From positions 930,001-994,000 of the forward strand of contig JAYKKM010000350.1 in NCBI GenBank assembly GCA_035772405.1: 64,000 nt of DNA, in the 5' to 3' direction. A program made the position numbers and the translations under genes. The notes beneath the pieces are model-generated. The model was not told where the DNA came from, ran no database searches, and saw nothing but the letters and a program-made list of their open reading frames with translations. Within the stretch, counting starts at the first letter, position 1. The number at the start of each line of letters is the position of its first letter. Shown here one piece after another: positions 54,801 to 63,442 of the stretch. Source of the DNA: Chrysogorgia sp. JL179-B06 (lineage: Eukaryota > Cnidaria > Anthozoa > Scleralcyonacea > Chrysogorgiidae).

Positions 54801-54828
54801 TTTTTGTAACTTAAGTTAGTTACAAAAA
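54801..54828. terminator. Hairpin between convergent genes
   Basis: tttttgtaact / agttacaaaaa, a perfect 11-bp stem with a 6-nt loop, centred between a plus-strand stop (54784) and a minus-strand stop (54834). Symmetric T/A runs fit a bidirectional 3'-end signal. Confidence 0.55.
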
Positions 54829-54833
54829 AGACA

Positions 54834-55586
54834 CTAGACTATATTGTATTCTAACATCATACTTTTGTTCAAACGTGAAATATCACCTGGTTCTAGAAAT
54901 CCACTCACGATCTTCAAACCATATATCTCACCTGATATACCTGTCGTACTCTCGAAACTTTTGAGACGTTCGTTAAAGAATATGGATCCAAACGGAGCAC
55001 CAATGTTTTTCCAATTTGCGTCGAAGTTCGAGTCAGATGATTTTATATCGTTCACACGTACATGACTACCTTTCATTAACCAGTGACAAGATATTAGATG
55101 TTTTTCACTACTATTAACACCACTTGGTATTGTACAATTATATTCTTGTACAGGCCATCCACCACCATACGATAGTTGGTTGTTTGATCCTGTTTTGTAG
55201 CCTACAAATTTGTCGTAAGAACCATTATCATTACCAATAATGTATCCGTAACTATCCGCTGACGGAGCAGTTAGTAACTTGAAAACCACAAATATAGAAA
55301 CATTAACATGAGTTAGTTGTGAACAATCAAAAACCATTCTATTAGAACTCAAGTTTTTTACAAAGTCGGCGCCGACATCCACAGTGGGACTTTTACGATA
55401 TACGTTTTGATGAAGACGAGATCTCCCGTCTTCTATTCTCTCCACTTTGTTACTACCTCCAGCGTGTTGGTAAACAACCTTTGCATCTTTAACGTTAACG
55501 TTAAAAACAGTCTCGTAAGGTAGTGGCGTCTTTTGTGGTGGTGTTGTTACCTTTTTTGATTGACTATATCCAAGGTACAAACTCAT
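54834..55586 (-). CDS. Predicted lectin-fold (ConA/LamG-like) protein
   Basis: 250 residues with a beta-sandwich pattern: VNVSIFVVFKLL, YIIGNDNGSYDKFVGY, LSYGGGW, HWLMKGSHVRVND and ISGEIYGLKIVSG follow the order of strands in concanavalin A/laminin G-like domains. No signal peptide or membrane helix. In virus-like elements such folds often form fibres or spikes that bind sugars, so a host-recognition role is plausible but unproven. ATG within ATAAATG. It lies 5 bp after the 458-residue gene, in the same block. Confidence 0.5.
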   Translation of the reverse strand: MSLYLGYSQSKKVTTPPQKTPLPYETVFNVNVKDAKVVYQHAGGSNKVERIEDGRSRLHQNVYRKSPTVDVGADFVKNLSSNRMVFDCSQLTHVNVSIFVVFKLLTAPSADSYGYIIGNDNGSYDKFVGYKTGSNNQLSYGGGWPVQEYNCTIPSGVNSSEKHLISCHWLMKGSHVRVNDIKSSDSNFDANWKNIGAPFGSIFFNERLKSFESTTGISGEIYGLKIVSGFLEPGDISRLNKSMMLEYNIV

Positions 55587-55591
55587 TTATT

Positions 55592-56968
55592 CTAGAGTAC
55601 GAACTTACTTACCACCACTCCCATCAGTATCAACGACACGGGAAACAAACTAGACGTAGAGGACGTAGAGGGTTTGATAGGTGAGGTCGAGGGAGACGAT
55701 GTCTTTTTCACAGTGTCTAGTGTTTCCAAATGCTCTCCTCCACTCGTGTGTGTTTTTGGTTTCTTCACTATATTTTCAAAGTTAAGTTCACTATTGAAAC
55801 CAAACACCATGTTCGTCTCTGACGACTCTCTCAGTAAATTATTATATCCTGGAATAGGTGTTTTCAACAATACCATACTGCGTGGTATTAACCATGTGTT
55901 TGGAGTGACTGCCATATCTAACTTAACATTCGTATCTTTAATAGCTTTGTTCATCAAATTAATCCATGTACTTGGTGAATATTGTACAACTGCATCTTCC
56001 ACAATATTTCTAAAAACTTGTTGAACTTCACGAGCACTTGCGCGACCGCCAACAATACTTTGTTTAGATTTTGCCTGTGCACCGAGTAATGCGTAGACGT
56101 AGACTTCTACGGACTGATTGAGTAATTCCTGTCCTAACTCGGTGATCCCATTGCTCACTCTTAGACAATAACGCTTGTAATCTCCTTGTAAGTCTCTAAT
56201 AATACTCACCCAATTACCACCGAGAGGGAGATGGTTTTTTAACACTCTCCAATCTGGAATGTACAATCTCAAAATGTCTGCAATGTCAGGTCCACTTTTG
56301 TCAAGACGAAACATCACCCTTCTCATGGTGAAATACACATGAAATCTCATGAGACTTGTGATTTGTTTTGGGACGTCAGGATTAGGTGTTAGGTTTTGTA
56401 GAGACACGCCTGATCTGTACGTGGCGATGTACATCGCTGCAATAGCTTGGTAGTAACTCTTCGACAATGTCCACACTGTACTGATCATACTCCCGTCTGG
56501 TCCATCCTGATAGTATTTTTTTGTGTCTATCACTATCTTGGGTAGGTTAGAGTTAAAGTAATTCTTATCGTCCACGTAGACGTTGAAGTCGTTGACGTGG
56601 TAGTTGAGTACGTACGGTGGGAACGTCACGTTGGAAGTCCCGGCTCTCTCCGTATGCAAGAGTTTTTGTACTGTACCACCACTGTTCCATATTCTCGGGA
56701 AAGGTGTGTTGTTGTGTAACCATTTCCACATACTTTGATCTTCCTTGAATGTAGTGCTGGTAATATCAGTCGAGAGAATATCGTTGTTTCGAAAGTAGAC
56801 GTCTACTCTTGTTACGTCACCTTGTTGAGTTTGGACAGGATCAAATTCAAACATGCTCATCGTCGCGTACGGGTATTTTTTCAAAAGATCTGACTTTGTT
56901 TTTTGAATTGCAATCTTAGAATTCTTAACCATCTTATCATAGTTCTCACCGTAGTAGGCTCGTATCAT
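55592..56968 (-). CDS. Tail-anchored Polinton protein, unknown
   Basis: 458 residues from ATG 56968, chosen because it sits in GAATAAAATG; an upstream TTG is less likely. The body is mixed alpha/beta with no domain I can name (landmarks PFPRIWNSGGTVQKLL, VIDTKKYYQDG, MRRVMFRLDKSGPDIADILRLY). A Ser/Thr/Pro-rich stretch leads to a C-terminal transmembrane anchor (LFPVSLILMGVVVSKFVL). Its size and position next to the capsid block suggest a virion structural or membrane protein. Confidence 0.6.
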   Translation of the reverse strand: MIRAYYGENYDKMVKNSKIAIQKTKSDLLKKYPYATMSMFEFDPVQTQQGDVTRVDVYFRNNDILSTDITSTTFKEDQSMWKWLHNNTPFPRIWNSGGTVQKLLHTERAGTSNVTFPPYVLNYHVNDFNVYVDDKNYFNSNLPKIVIDTKKYYQDGPDGSMISTVWTLSKSYYQAIAAMYIATYRSGVSLQNLTPNPDVPKQITSLMRFHVYFTMRRVMFRLDKSGPDIADILRLYIPDWRVLKNHLPLGGNWVSIIRDLQGDYKRYCLRVSNGITELGQELLNQSVEVYVYALLGAQAKSKQSIVGGRASAREVQQVFRNIVEDAVVQYSPSTWINLMNKAIKDTNVKLDMAVTPNTWLIPRSMVLLKTPIPGYNNLLRESSETNMVFGFNSELNFENIVKKPKTHTSGGEHLETLDTVKKTSSPSTSPIKPSTSSTSSLFPVSLILMGVVVSKFVL

Positions 56969-56985
56969 TTTATTCAATAAATAAA
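56969..56985. promoter_or_regulatory. 17-bp divergent promoter
   Basis: tttattcaataaataaa lies between two outward start codons. Plus reads AATAAATAAAATG, minus reads TTGAATAAAATG. It separates the penton gene from the tail-anchored protein gene. Confidence 0.6.
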
Positions 56986-57666
56986 ATGAAGAAGCTATCA
57001 GTGTTCATCGAGAATAGTAAAAAAACAGTCGTGTTGGATAGGAGTCTAGTACTTCCAAAAGCTTCAGTTCTAACTGTGAAGTCAGCGAGTGTGTTTTGGG
57101 ATTACAAGAACGTGATTAAAGACTACAACGATGTTATTCAGTACAACGCAGTAAAACATACAATACCTGAAGGGTACTGGACTTTCTTGAATCTTATGAC
57201 ATACTTCTCAGAGAAAGAAGATATCAAAATAACATTGGAAAATAACTTGTACGATCACACGTGCACACTAGAGACAGAACACCCTACTAAACTCTACAAG
57301 TTCGGAGAATTACTTGGTTTTCCAACGAACACCACAATGGGAAAGGGAGTGGAGACTAGTCCAGGTAGGATAGATATTAACAGAGGTTTAAGATTCGTCG
57401 AGATTCACTGTGATACGCTTGTTGACGAAACTATAGATTCGTCAGGTAAACAAAGTAGTGTTATCGCAGTTATTCCTATCACATCGGAGGATACGCTCAG
57501 TGGTAGTGTGATACATTTCCCAACGATCGAGTCTAGCGTTCCTACACGTACTGGTATGTACAATAACTTATCTTTTCATACCAAAACAAACGTGAGTGAT
57601 ATGGATAATGTAGGGAGTGTTTTGATTGACATTAATATACTTTCAAATAAAAAGTATGGACAGTGA
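56986..57666 (+). CDS. Minor capsid (penton, single jelly-roll) protein
   Basis: 226 residues, the usual size for the Polinton penton. Pattern: IPEGYWTFLNLMTYF after the first strands, LLGFP in the middle, then NRGLRFVEIHCDTLVDETI and PTRTGMYNNLSFHTKTN, ending in a last strand VLIDINIL. These are features I associate with the minor capsid protein of Polintons and adintoviruses. The end overlaps the start of the integrase gene by 11 bp. Confidence 0.75.
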   Translation: MKKLSVFIENSKKTVVLDRSLVLPKASVLTVKSASVFWDYKNVIKDYNDVIQYNAVKHTIPEGYWTFLNLMTYFSEKEDIKITLENNLYDHTCTLETEHPTKLYKFGELLGFPTNTTMGKGVETSPGRIDINRGLRFVEIHCDTLVDETIDSSGKQSSVIAVIPITSEDTLSGSVIHFPTIESSVPTRTGMYNNLSFHTKTNVSDMDNVGSVLIDINILSNKKYGQ

Positions 57667-58753
57667 TATTGTAACAGAACAGAGTCTAAGAGACTTGTAC
57701 TACGACCCTGTGACGGGTTATCAAAGTATGGAGAGACTCTACCAAAAAGCACAAGAAGAAGGTCTGAACGTGAGTAGAAAGTCTGTGAAAGAATGGTTAA
57801 AAACACAAGACACGTACACACGATACAAACCCGTAGTGAGACGACACAAATTTCGAAAAACATGGGTTTCTTCTCTTGGAGAACAAGTGCAACTTGATCT
57901 TGTCGATATGGGAAAATACAAAAATAAGAACAAAGGCTACTATTGGATTCTCACATGTGTTGAGATTCTGAGTCGCTACGCCTTCGCTATCCCCGTGTAT
58001 CGTAAAGACACGAAAAACATGACCAAAGCTGTAGGAGAGTTACTACGACAGTTTCACGAGAGATTTGGGATATATCCGAAACTTGCACAGTTTGATGAAG
58101 GATTAGAGTTTTACAATGTAGGTGTTAAAGACTTATTGAAAAAACATGACATAGAATATTTCTCTACAAACTCCGACAAGAAAGCCGCTGTCGTTGAGAG
58201 ACTCAATAGAACTCTAAAGACTAGTATGTGGAAACATTTCTACAGCAAGGGAGTTCACACATGGATAGATGTGTTAGACAGTCTTGTAAAAAGTTATAAC
58301 ACCACGAAACACAGTAGTATTCTCATGAAACCTGTAGACGTGACACAAGACAACGAGAGTCAAGTGTGGATGACACTTTTCGGGAGTGAGTTGGGCGAGT
58401 TCCCACGTCCAAAATATAGACTTGGACAAAAAGTAAGAATAAGTAAGTACAAAAGTATATTCACCAAAGGGTACGAAGCAAATTTTACAGAGGAGATCTT
58501 CTCCGTGAGTAAGGTGGTTCGTGGAGATCCAAATGTCTACGTTCTTAGTGATGAAAGTGGGGAGGACGTCATTGGAAAGTTTTATGAGGAAGAGATGTCT
58601 GCTGTGGAAAAAACTGAAGATGCTACATATCGTGTAGAAAAAATTCTAAAAAGAAAGGTGGTGAACAAGAAAAAGATGGTGTTAGTCAAATGGGCTGGTT
58701 ACGACGCGAAACATAACTCTTGGATTCCTGAGAGTGATATGAAAAAATTATGA
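57656..58753 (+). CDS. Retroviral-type integrase with C-terminal chromodomain
   Basis: 365 residues from ATG 57656 (TCAAATAAAAAGTATG); the frame is open further upstream inside the penton gene. Catalytic residues: Asp81 (VQLDLVDM), Asp147 (AQFDEGLEF) and Glu181 (VVERLNRTLK). A HKFRKTW-type basic segment precedes the core. An SH3-like part (RPKYRLGQKVRISKYK) follows, and residues about 320-365 form a chromodomain (YRVEKILKRK...MVLVKWAGYDAKHNSWIPES). It inserts the element with 6-bp staggered cuts, matching the tattca duplication. The chromodomain may steer insertion to methylated chromatin. Confidence 0.92.
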   Translation: MDSDIVTEQSLRDLYYDPVTGYQSMERLYQKAQEEGLNVSRKSVKEWLKTQDTYTRYKPVVRRHKFRKTWVSSLGEQVQLDLVDMGKYKNKNKGYYWILTCVEILSRYAFAIPVYRKDTKNMTKAVGELLRQFHERFGIYPKLAQFDEGLEFYNVGVKDLLKKHDIEYFSTNSDKKAAVVERLNRTLKTSMWKHFYSKGVHTWIDVLDSLVKSYNTTKHSSILMKPVDVTQDNESQVWMTLFGSELGEFPRPKYRLGQKVRISKYKSIFTKGYEANFTEEIFSVSKVVRGDPNVYVLSDESGEDVIGKFYEEEMSAVEKTEDATYRVEKILKRKVVNKKKMVLVKWAGYDAKHNSWIPESDMKKL

Positions 58754-58882
58754 AAAAGTGTGTATTGTAAAAAGACGCGCAATCAAAAATAAAGCTAAAA
58801 ACGTATAAGAAGTTTTTTTGAAAAAATTTGAAAAAAAAAAAGACAAAAAATTTTCTCAAAAATCTCTCGTTGCTAACAACAA

Positions 58883-59023
58883 CATTCCTGAATATCTTAG
58901 CAACTAAATTTTTATTTTTAGAAAAATTTTCAAAAAAAAAATTTCAGACGAGAAAAAAATTCTCAGACGAAAATAGAATTTTGGACGAAAATAGAGTTCT
59001 AGTTGCTAAGACACTCAGGAATG
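58883..59023. repeat. AT-rich spacer bounded by 23-bp inverted repeats
   Basis: Left arm 58883-58905 (cattcctga...tcttagcaact) is mirrored at 59001-59023 with three mismatches. The 95 bp between are almost pure A/T with repeated ttctcagacgaaaa-type words. No gene; could be a 3'-end structure or replication signal. Confidence 0.6.
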
Positions 59024-59094
59024 TGGCGTAAACCCCCCTGACTAGGGTCACGTCATCCTTAACTACGATCACGTCAAAACAAAAAAAACAACCC

Positions 59095-59349
59095 ATGGAG
59101 GGTGAGAATGAAAACGTTGTTAGGTTCTCTCTCCAGCGTCTCGAGGATTTACTTGCGAGGGAGAAGAAAGCCAGGAGAGTCGCCATCATGAAAGGGAGGA
59201 GCCTAACGGTGAAGATGGAAGAGATGAGTGAGCGGTTAGCCACCGTTAAGGCTGAGGTGAACCACCACGCGAGGAGGATAGCCTCACTCGAGCAAGAGAT
59301 TGGGAGAGCGCCGCCCTCGCCAACGTTGGAGCGAACAAATAACTTTTAG
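59095..59349 (+). CDS. Small coiled-coil protein
   Basis: 84 residues, almost entirely coiled-coil (LQRLEDLLAREKKARRVAI; MEEMSERLATVKAEV). GC-richer than its neighbours. No ATAAA motif before the ATG (it has acaaaaaaaacaaccc). Unknown role. Confidence 0.5.
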   Translation: MEGENENVVRFSLQRLEDLLAREKKARRVAIMKGRSLTVKMEEMSERLATVKAEVNHHARRIASLEQEIGRAPPSPTLERTNNF

Positions 59350-59661
59350 CTGTCTCACCTTTAGAGGCAGCCTAACTTTTTTAAAAAAAGTCTTGTACGT
59401 GAAAATATATATATTTTTTAAATCCTACGAGTTGTTCGTTAATGTCTAGTTTCCCAACGTAGTCTACAGAGTGAGTACCTCTAGGTACTACCTACGTAGT
59501 GATAACTTATGTTTCCTACAGGTTTTTTCGACTTTCGCGGTCTTTTTTTTGTTTTCGTCTCGGTAGGGCGCACGTACGTAGTGGTCAGCGGTCGTGATAG
59601 GAGTAGAGGGGGTCCCTCTAAGGAAAATTTTTTTTTTTTCTCGAAAACCTTAACAAATAAA
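59350..59661. other. Polinton non-coding gap
   Basis: An AT-rich first half, then a stretch with small palindromes (gtacctctaggtac, tacctacgta). The open frame that crosses it is the in-frame 5' extension of the next gene and lacks start support. Confidence 0.4.
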
Positions 59662-60825
59662 ATGGCTGAAGCTGAAGACAATTTTGAGATGGAAGAAAGG
59701 TTTCCAGAGTACGATAATCTGGATAACGAAGAGTTAGACACAACTCTTGACAATCTCAATCAGAGATTTCTGATTGACGACGACGTGCTAATCACTGAGA
59801 GGATCACATACATTAACCGTCTTCTTTTAGCCGAGACAAGTTTTGGTGGTGATCTAGACGTAGGGGGTGGTGTAGCGAACGATGTGTTCATTCAAGTAGA
59901 CAAGTACGTACAAGACTCTCGCGAGGGTCAAAAACTTAATCCTTACTCAGAGAGTGTCATAGAAATTAGAAATAGAACTACCGTGAGAGACGGTAAGGTC
60001 TTTTTCAAAGAAAGACTTAAGAGTGGTGGATTCTCCACCGTTGAGAAAATAGTTCTGAACAACGTGAACGACTCGTACGTGAAAAACTCAGCAAAAAGAA
60101 ACTCAAACGCTGTCCTACAATTTGAGAAACTCATTGACTCTGCAGTGAATGAGACTAACACGGCTTCTAACCTGCCCATGATCTCTGTCGCTAACCAAGT
60201 AGTCATACCAGACGATGTTCTTGGTAGACTTAGCGAGGTGGACCAGCGTGTTGTGAACGGTGTGTTGAATCCGTCGGACACGATCCTACCAGAGAGTAGA
60301 GTTGGTAGTCGAGGAGCGATCCAACTCATGATCGATGAGTTTCGAGAGAGGAGTGATGCGAATCTTGAGTTAGCTAGAGACAGTGATATAGCCGACGCTA
60401 GAGAATTTTTTCAAAAGTCATTTGATGAGGACGCGGTTGCAGACGCTTTTGAACAACAGAGGATTATTGAGGAGACTCGTGTTGAACAAGAGAAAGACGT
60501 GAGTCGTCTAGAGAGAGTGAAAGAATGGCTGAAAAAAAATCTAGTGAGTCTATCCGCAATAGGTATCACCATCGCTGGACTAATAACAACCATTATTGTA
60601 GGAACGAGAACTGCGATCGTAAAAGGTGCAAACGCAGGACTCTCGTTCGCGAAAGCAGTGAAAAACGCTCTCGTGAAGTTAGGTCCGTGGGCAGTCGGAC
60701 TTGCAAATTTCGTGTACACCATACTCAAAGCCGGTGCGAGTGGATTGGCTTGGCTCGCGAGAAATCTCTACATCGTTGTTATCGGGTTAGTTTGGTTGAT
60801 TATGGAGTGGTATAGAAGAAAGTAG
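59662..60825 (+). CDS. Conserved-type Polinton membrane protein with C-terminal hydrophobic helices
   Basis: 387 residues from ATG 59662 (AACAAATAAAATG). The N-terminal two-thirds is acidic and soluble (FSTVEKIVLNNVNDSYVKNS, ESRVGSRGAIQLMIDEFRER). The C-terminal third alternates hydrophobic and amphipathic helices (LSAIGITIAGLITTIIVGT; LGPWAVGLANFVYTIL; LYIVVIGLVWLIMEWY). I remember similar C-terminal segments in other animal Polintons, function unknown. Location between integrase and capsid genes suggests a virion membrane or entry-associated role, which is speculative. Confidence 0.65.
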   Translation: MAEAEDNFEMEERFPEYDNLDNEELDTTLDNLNQRFLIDDDVLITERITYINRLLLAETSFGGDLDVGGGVANDVFIQVDKYVQDSREGQKLNPYSESVIEIRNRTTVRDGKVFFKERLKSGGFSTVEKIVLNNVNDSYVKNSAKRNSNAVLQFEKLIDSAVNETNTASNLPMISVANQVVIPDDVLGRLSEVDQRVVNGVLNPSDTILPESRVGSRGAIQLMIDEFRERSDANLELARDSDIADAREFFQKSFDEDAVADAFEQQRIIEETRVEQEKDVSRLERVKEWLKKNLVSLSAIGITIAGLITTIIVGTRTAIVKGANAGLSFAKAVKNALVKLGPWAVGLANFVYTILKAGASGLAWLARNLYIVVIGLVWLIMEWYRRK

Positions 60826-60845
60826 AAAACGAGTTAGTAAAAGAA

Positions 60846-61004
60846 ATGTGTGTTGCTCAACTATTCGGGTCTATCAAAGAGTACCTATTTCCTAGGAGAG
60901 TTTACTCCACAATGAGGAAGAGACGTTCACACTCTTTCGAGAACATTAAACTAATATCATTCGAAGACTCACCACCTCACGTCGGGATAGATACGGTGTT
61001 CTAA
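60846..61004 (+). CDS. 52-residue basic protein
   Basis: Starts MCVAQLFGSIKEYLFP, has a basic core (RRVYSTMRKRRSHSF) and ends GIDTVF. Preceded by agtaaaagaa, a weak form of the element start motif, 20 bp after the previous stop. The basic composition would fit a small DNA-condensing core peptide, but nothing more can be said. Confidence 0.4.
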   Translation: MCVAQLFGSIKEYLFPRRVYSTMRKRRSHSFENIKLISFEDSPPHVGIDTVF

Positions 61005-61024
61005 CTTCTCCTTACAAACCTTTT

Positions 61025-61048
61025 TTCGTAACTTGTCCAAGTTACGAA
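61025..61048. terminator. Hairpin before the major capsid gene
   Basis: ttcgtaactt / aagttacgaa, a 10-bp stem with a 4-nt loop, followed by a T7 run. Placed after the 60846 gene and before the capsid ATG, like an intrinsic-terminator-shaped structure. Confidence 0.5.
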
Positions 61049-61071
61049 TTTTTTTCATGTACTAATAAACA

Positions 61072-62298
61072 ATGACTAGTAACAAAGATCTATCTTTACA
61101 CGCAAAGAAGTCTACCATGACTACAATCAGGGGTGAGCGTACACGCCACGTCATAACGTTCAATCCCAACAAGGCTAACCCTGGGGAAACACTCTACGTT
61201 GACATCCCGAAACTTAAACCAGATTCGTGTCTTGTTCCAGGAAGTCTACACATCCTGTTTGACTTCAAGAACGCGAACGCGAAATCTTGGTTTTTGAATA
61301 ACTTATCGAAACTTCTCCAAAGTCAACTGACTATTAAAATGGCAGGAGAAGTCGTCTACTCCAACACAGGCGAATCTACTTTCGCTGTCTACAAAGACTT
61401 GTGGAAAACTGCGAAGGAACGAGATGAAATGATAGAGTATGGTATCGCAGGAGAAAACTTGCGAAAGTTAATCTCCAAAGACGATAGTGGAGCAGCGAGT
61501 GGAAACGTCCCCAAAGTCTCTGATGGGTTGATGTACGCTGTTTTTGGAACGAGTCAAAAAATCTCACTGGATAAGATTTTAGGAGACTCTGGATTGTACG
61601 CTCCGTACAATATGAGTAACAACCTTCAGTTTGCTATCACACTACCTAACGCTAGCGACATCATGGTTGCACAATCTGGTAGTGCTGTTGCAGGGTACTC
61701 TCTAGAGAACTTTAGAGCTGAGTATGAGACGATCGACAATTCAGATCTTGCAAGCGAGATTACAAGTCTCTACATGGTTGGAAAGTCACTCCCGTACGAA
61801 CACGTGACACTCATGAAGAGAAGTCCATGGGGAAAAGGTGAGACGCTAATTAACGAAAACATTAATCTCCCACGGAAAAGTATGAAAGCTATCGTACTAT
61901 TTTTCAAGAAAGCCGCGATCACCGACTCTGAAGAGTTTGTCTATCCTAACATCGACAAAGTGAAAGTCACGATCGAAGGTGTTCCTAACAAAGTCTACAG
62001 TCAAGGCATTCCCCCATCAAGATACTTCTCTGAAGCCGAACGTCTCTTTGGTCAAGTCGACCAAAGTGTTACACACAGGGAGTTCTTCAAAGATAGTTTC
62101 GCATTAGTCATAGACTTGCGAAGTACAAAAGATCAAAAAGTACATGGATCTGGAAAAAAGATTATGAATACACAATCTGGTGTTCTACTCGAAATCACGA
62201 AACGTGTTACAACCGTCGACTTGATCTGTCACATATTCGTATTGTCGGACGGATTTTTAAACATCACATCTGGAGACCTGCAAAGTGTCCAGTACTAG
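61072..62298 (+). CDS. Major capsid protein (double jelly-roll)
   Basis: 408 residues from ATG 61072 (TACTAATAAACAATG). Long beta-rich protein with the Polinton capsid pattern: VDIPKLKPDSCLVPGSLHI, TIKMAGEVVYSNTGE, AVYKDLWKTAKERDEM, then KVKVTIEGVPNKVYSQGI and REFFKDSFALVIDLRS. It should form the hexon-like capsomer. Followed closely by the packaging ATPase, as usual in this lineage. Frame intact. Confidence 0.82.
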   Translation: MTSNKDLSLHAKKSTMTTIRGERTRHVITFNPNKANPGETLYVDIPKLKPDSCLVPGSLHILFDFKNANAKSWFLNNLSKLLQSQLTIKMAGEVVYSNTGESTFAVYKDLWKTAKERDEMIEYGIAGENLRKLISKDDSGAASGNVPKVSDGLMYAVFGTSQKISLDKILGDSGLYAPYNMSNNLQFAITLPNASDIMVAQSGSAVAGYSLENFRAEYETIDNSDLASEITSLYMVGKSLPYEHVTLMKRSPWGKGETLINENINLPRKSMKAIVLFFKKAAITDSEEFVYPNIDKVKVTIEGVPNKVYSQGIPPSRYFSEAERLFGQVDQSVTHREFFKDSFALVIDLRSTKDQKVHGSGKKIMNTQSGVLLEITKRVTTVDLICHIFVLSDGFLNITSGDLQSVQY

Positions 62299-62313
62299 AA
62301 AAAAAAATAAAAG

Positions 62314-62916
62314 ATGGATATCCCGTTTAACATGTTGATTGTAGGACCAACCTATTGTGGAAAAACTTTCTATCTTCTAGAGATGTTAGAGAAAAAGTTC
62401 AAAGGAGTGTTTGACTACATTGTTCTTCTTTGTCCTACCATACTATGGAACACGACGTACCACACGTGGAAATATTTTCACGATGTGAATTTCGTCGCTC
62501 TACCTGTTGAACAGGATAATGTGAACGCAATGTTGAAACAGGTTATTCACACGTACACCGGTACGAACACACTTATTATTCTAGATGATTGTGCAAGTGG
62601 ACAAGATGTAAAAAACAGGACGAGTGAACTTGTCAAGTTAGGGTACTCTGGTCGACATTATGGACTGTCTACTATTGTTTTAACACAACAGATGACAAGT
62701 ATTGCAAAACCTTACCGAGAAAACATTTCGAGAATAACAACTTTTCATAACACGAACAAAAAAGATATGCTAGAACTTATCAACGACTATTTGAACGGTG
62801 TCTCTAAAGAAGATGTGATACATATCACAAAAGAATTAAGAGAGAAAAAACATGCCTGTTTAGAAATTAATCTTAGACATCCCTACGGATACGACGTTAC
62901 TTCCCCACAACAATAA
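62314..62916 (+). CDS. A32-like (FtsK/HerA) DNA-packaging ATPase
   Basis: 200 residues. Walker A GPTYCGKT at 11-18, Walker B LIILDD at 87-92, then a sensor-like VLTQQMTS segment. The size and the short P-loop N-terminus fit the Polinton/NCLDV A32-type genome packaging ATPase. ATG preceded by AAAATAAAAG, 15 bp after the capsid stop. The next gene starts at the base after its stop codon. Confidence 0.88.
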   Translation: MDIPFNMLIVGPTYCGKTFYLLEMLEKKFKGVFDYIVLLCPTILWNTTYHTWKYFHDVNFVALPVEQDNVNAMLKQVIHTYTGTNTLIILDDCASGQDVKNRTSELVKLGYSGRHYGLSTIVLTQQMTSIAKPYRENISRITTFHNTNKKDMLELINDYLNGVSKEDVIHITKELREKKHACLEINLRHPYGYDVTSPQQ

Positions 62917-63414
62917 ATGAACCCAGAAGACTTGACTAACTCTGCGAAAGAACCCAAGAACGCCGAAGACATTGCGAAAGAGGTTGATAAAAAGAGAGAA
63001 GAACTCTTACTTTTAGCGAGTGATGGTGAAATAAAAAAATCTGAAGCCTACATTAGAAAAGCAAACGCGAAAACAATCTTGAAAATGTACGCCGAGTATG
63101 AAGCCAAAATTCGTGAAAAAAGTACGGTGTTTCTATGTGACTTATTTCTAGCAAAGTTTGCTATGGTGATGGGTGGACTCGATGCAGTAGAGAAACCAGA
63201 AGAGATGGAGAAAGAACTGAAAAGAGATCCTTACTTGAACAGAGACTTGAAAAGTCTCATGTCTAGACTCACACCCCTCATTCCATTCCTTGGACTACTC
63301 TCGGGTGGTCTCACTGTTGGAAAACATGTCTATTGTCACACAAAGAGTAGTGAGAAACAAGAAGAGAAAGACAACGAGGACAAGCGAGAAGAAAAAGATA
63401 ACGAAGAGACTTAA
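62917..63414 (+). CDS. Helical protein with one hydrophobic segment
   Basis: 165 residues. An N-terminal charged coiled-coil, a central helical part (VFLCDLFLAKFAMVMGGLDAV), a hydrophobic stretch (LTPLIPFLGLLSGGLTVG) and a very charged Lys/Glu/Asp tail. Its ATG overlaps the promoter motif CAATAAATG, whose TAA is the stop of the ATPase gene. Co-expression with the ATPase is likely; function unknown. Confidence 0.55.
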   Translation: MNPEDLTNSAKEPKNAEDIAKEVDKKREELLLLASDGEIKKSEAYIRKANAKTILKMYAEYEAKIREKSTVFLCDLFLAKFAMVMGGLDAVEKPEEMEKELKRDPYLNRDLKSLMSRLTPLIPFLGLLSGGLTVGKHVYCHTKSSEKQEEKDNEDKREEKDNEET

Positions 63415-63442
63415 AGAGAAAAAAAATACACTATAATAAAGA

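Noticed and set aside
59509..59661. The upstream in-frame extension of the 387-residue gene
   Set aside because: No start motif, low-complexity Phe/Arg residues; the ATG at 59662 has the AACAAATAAAATG signal.
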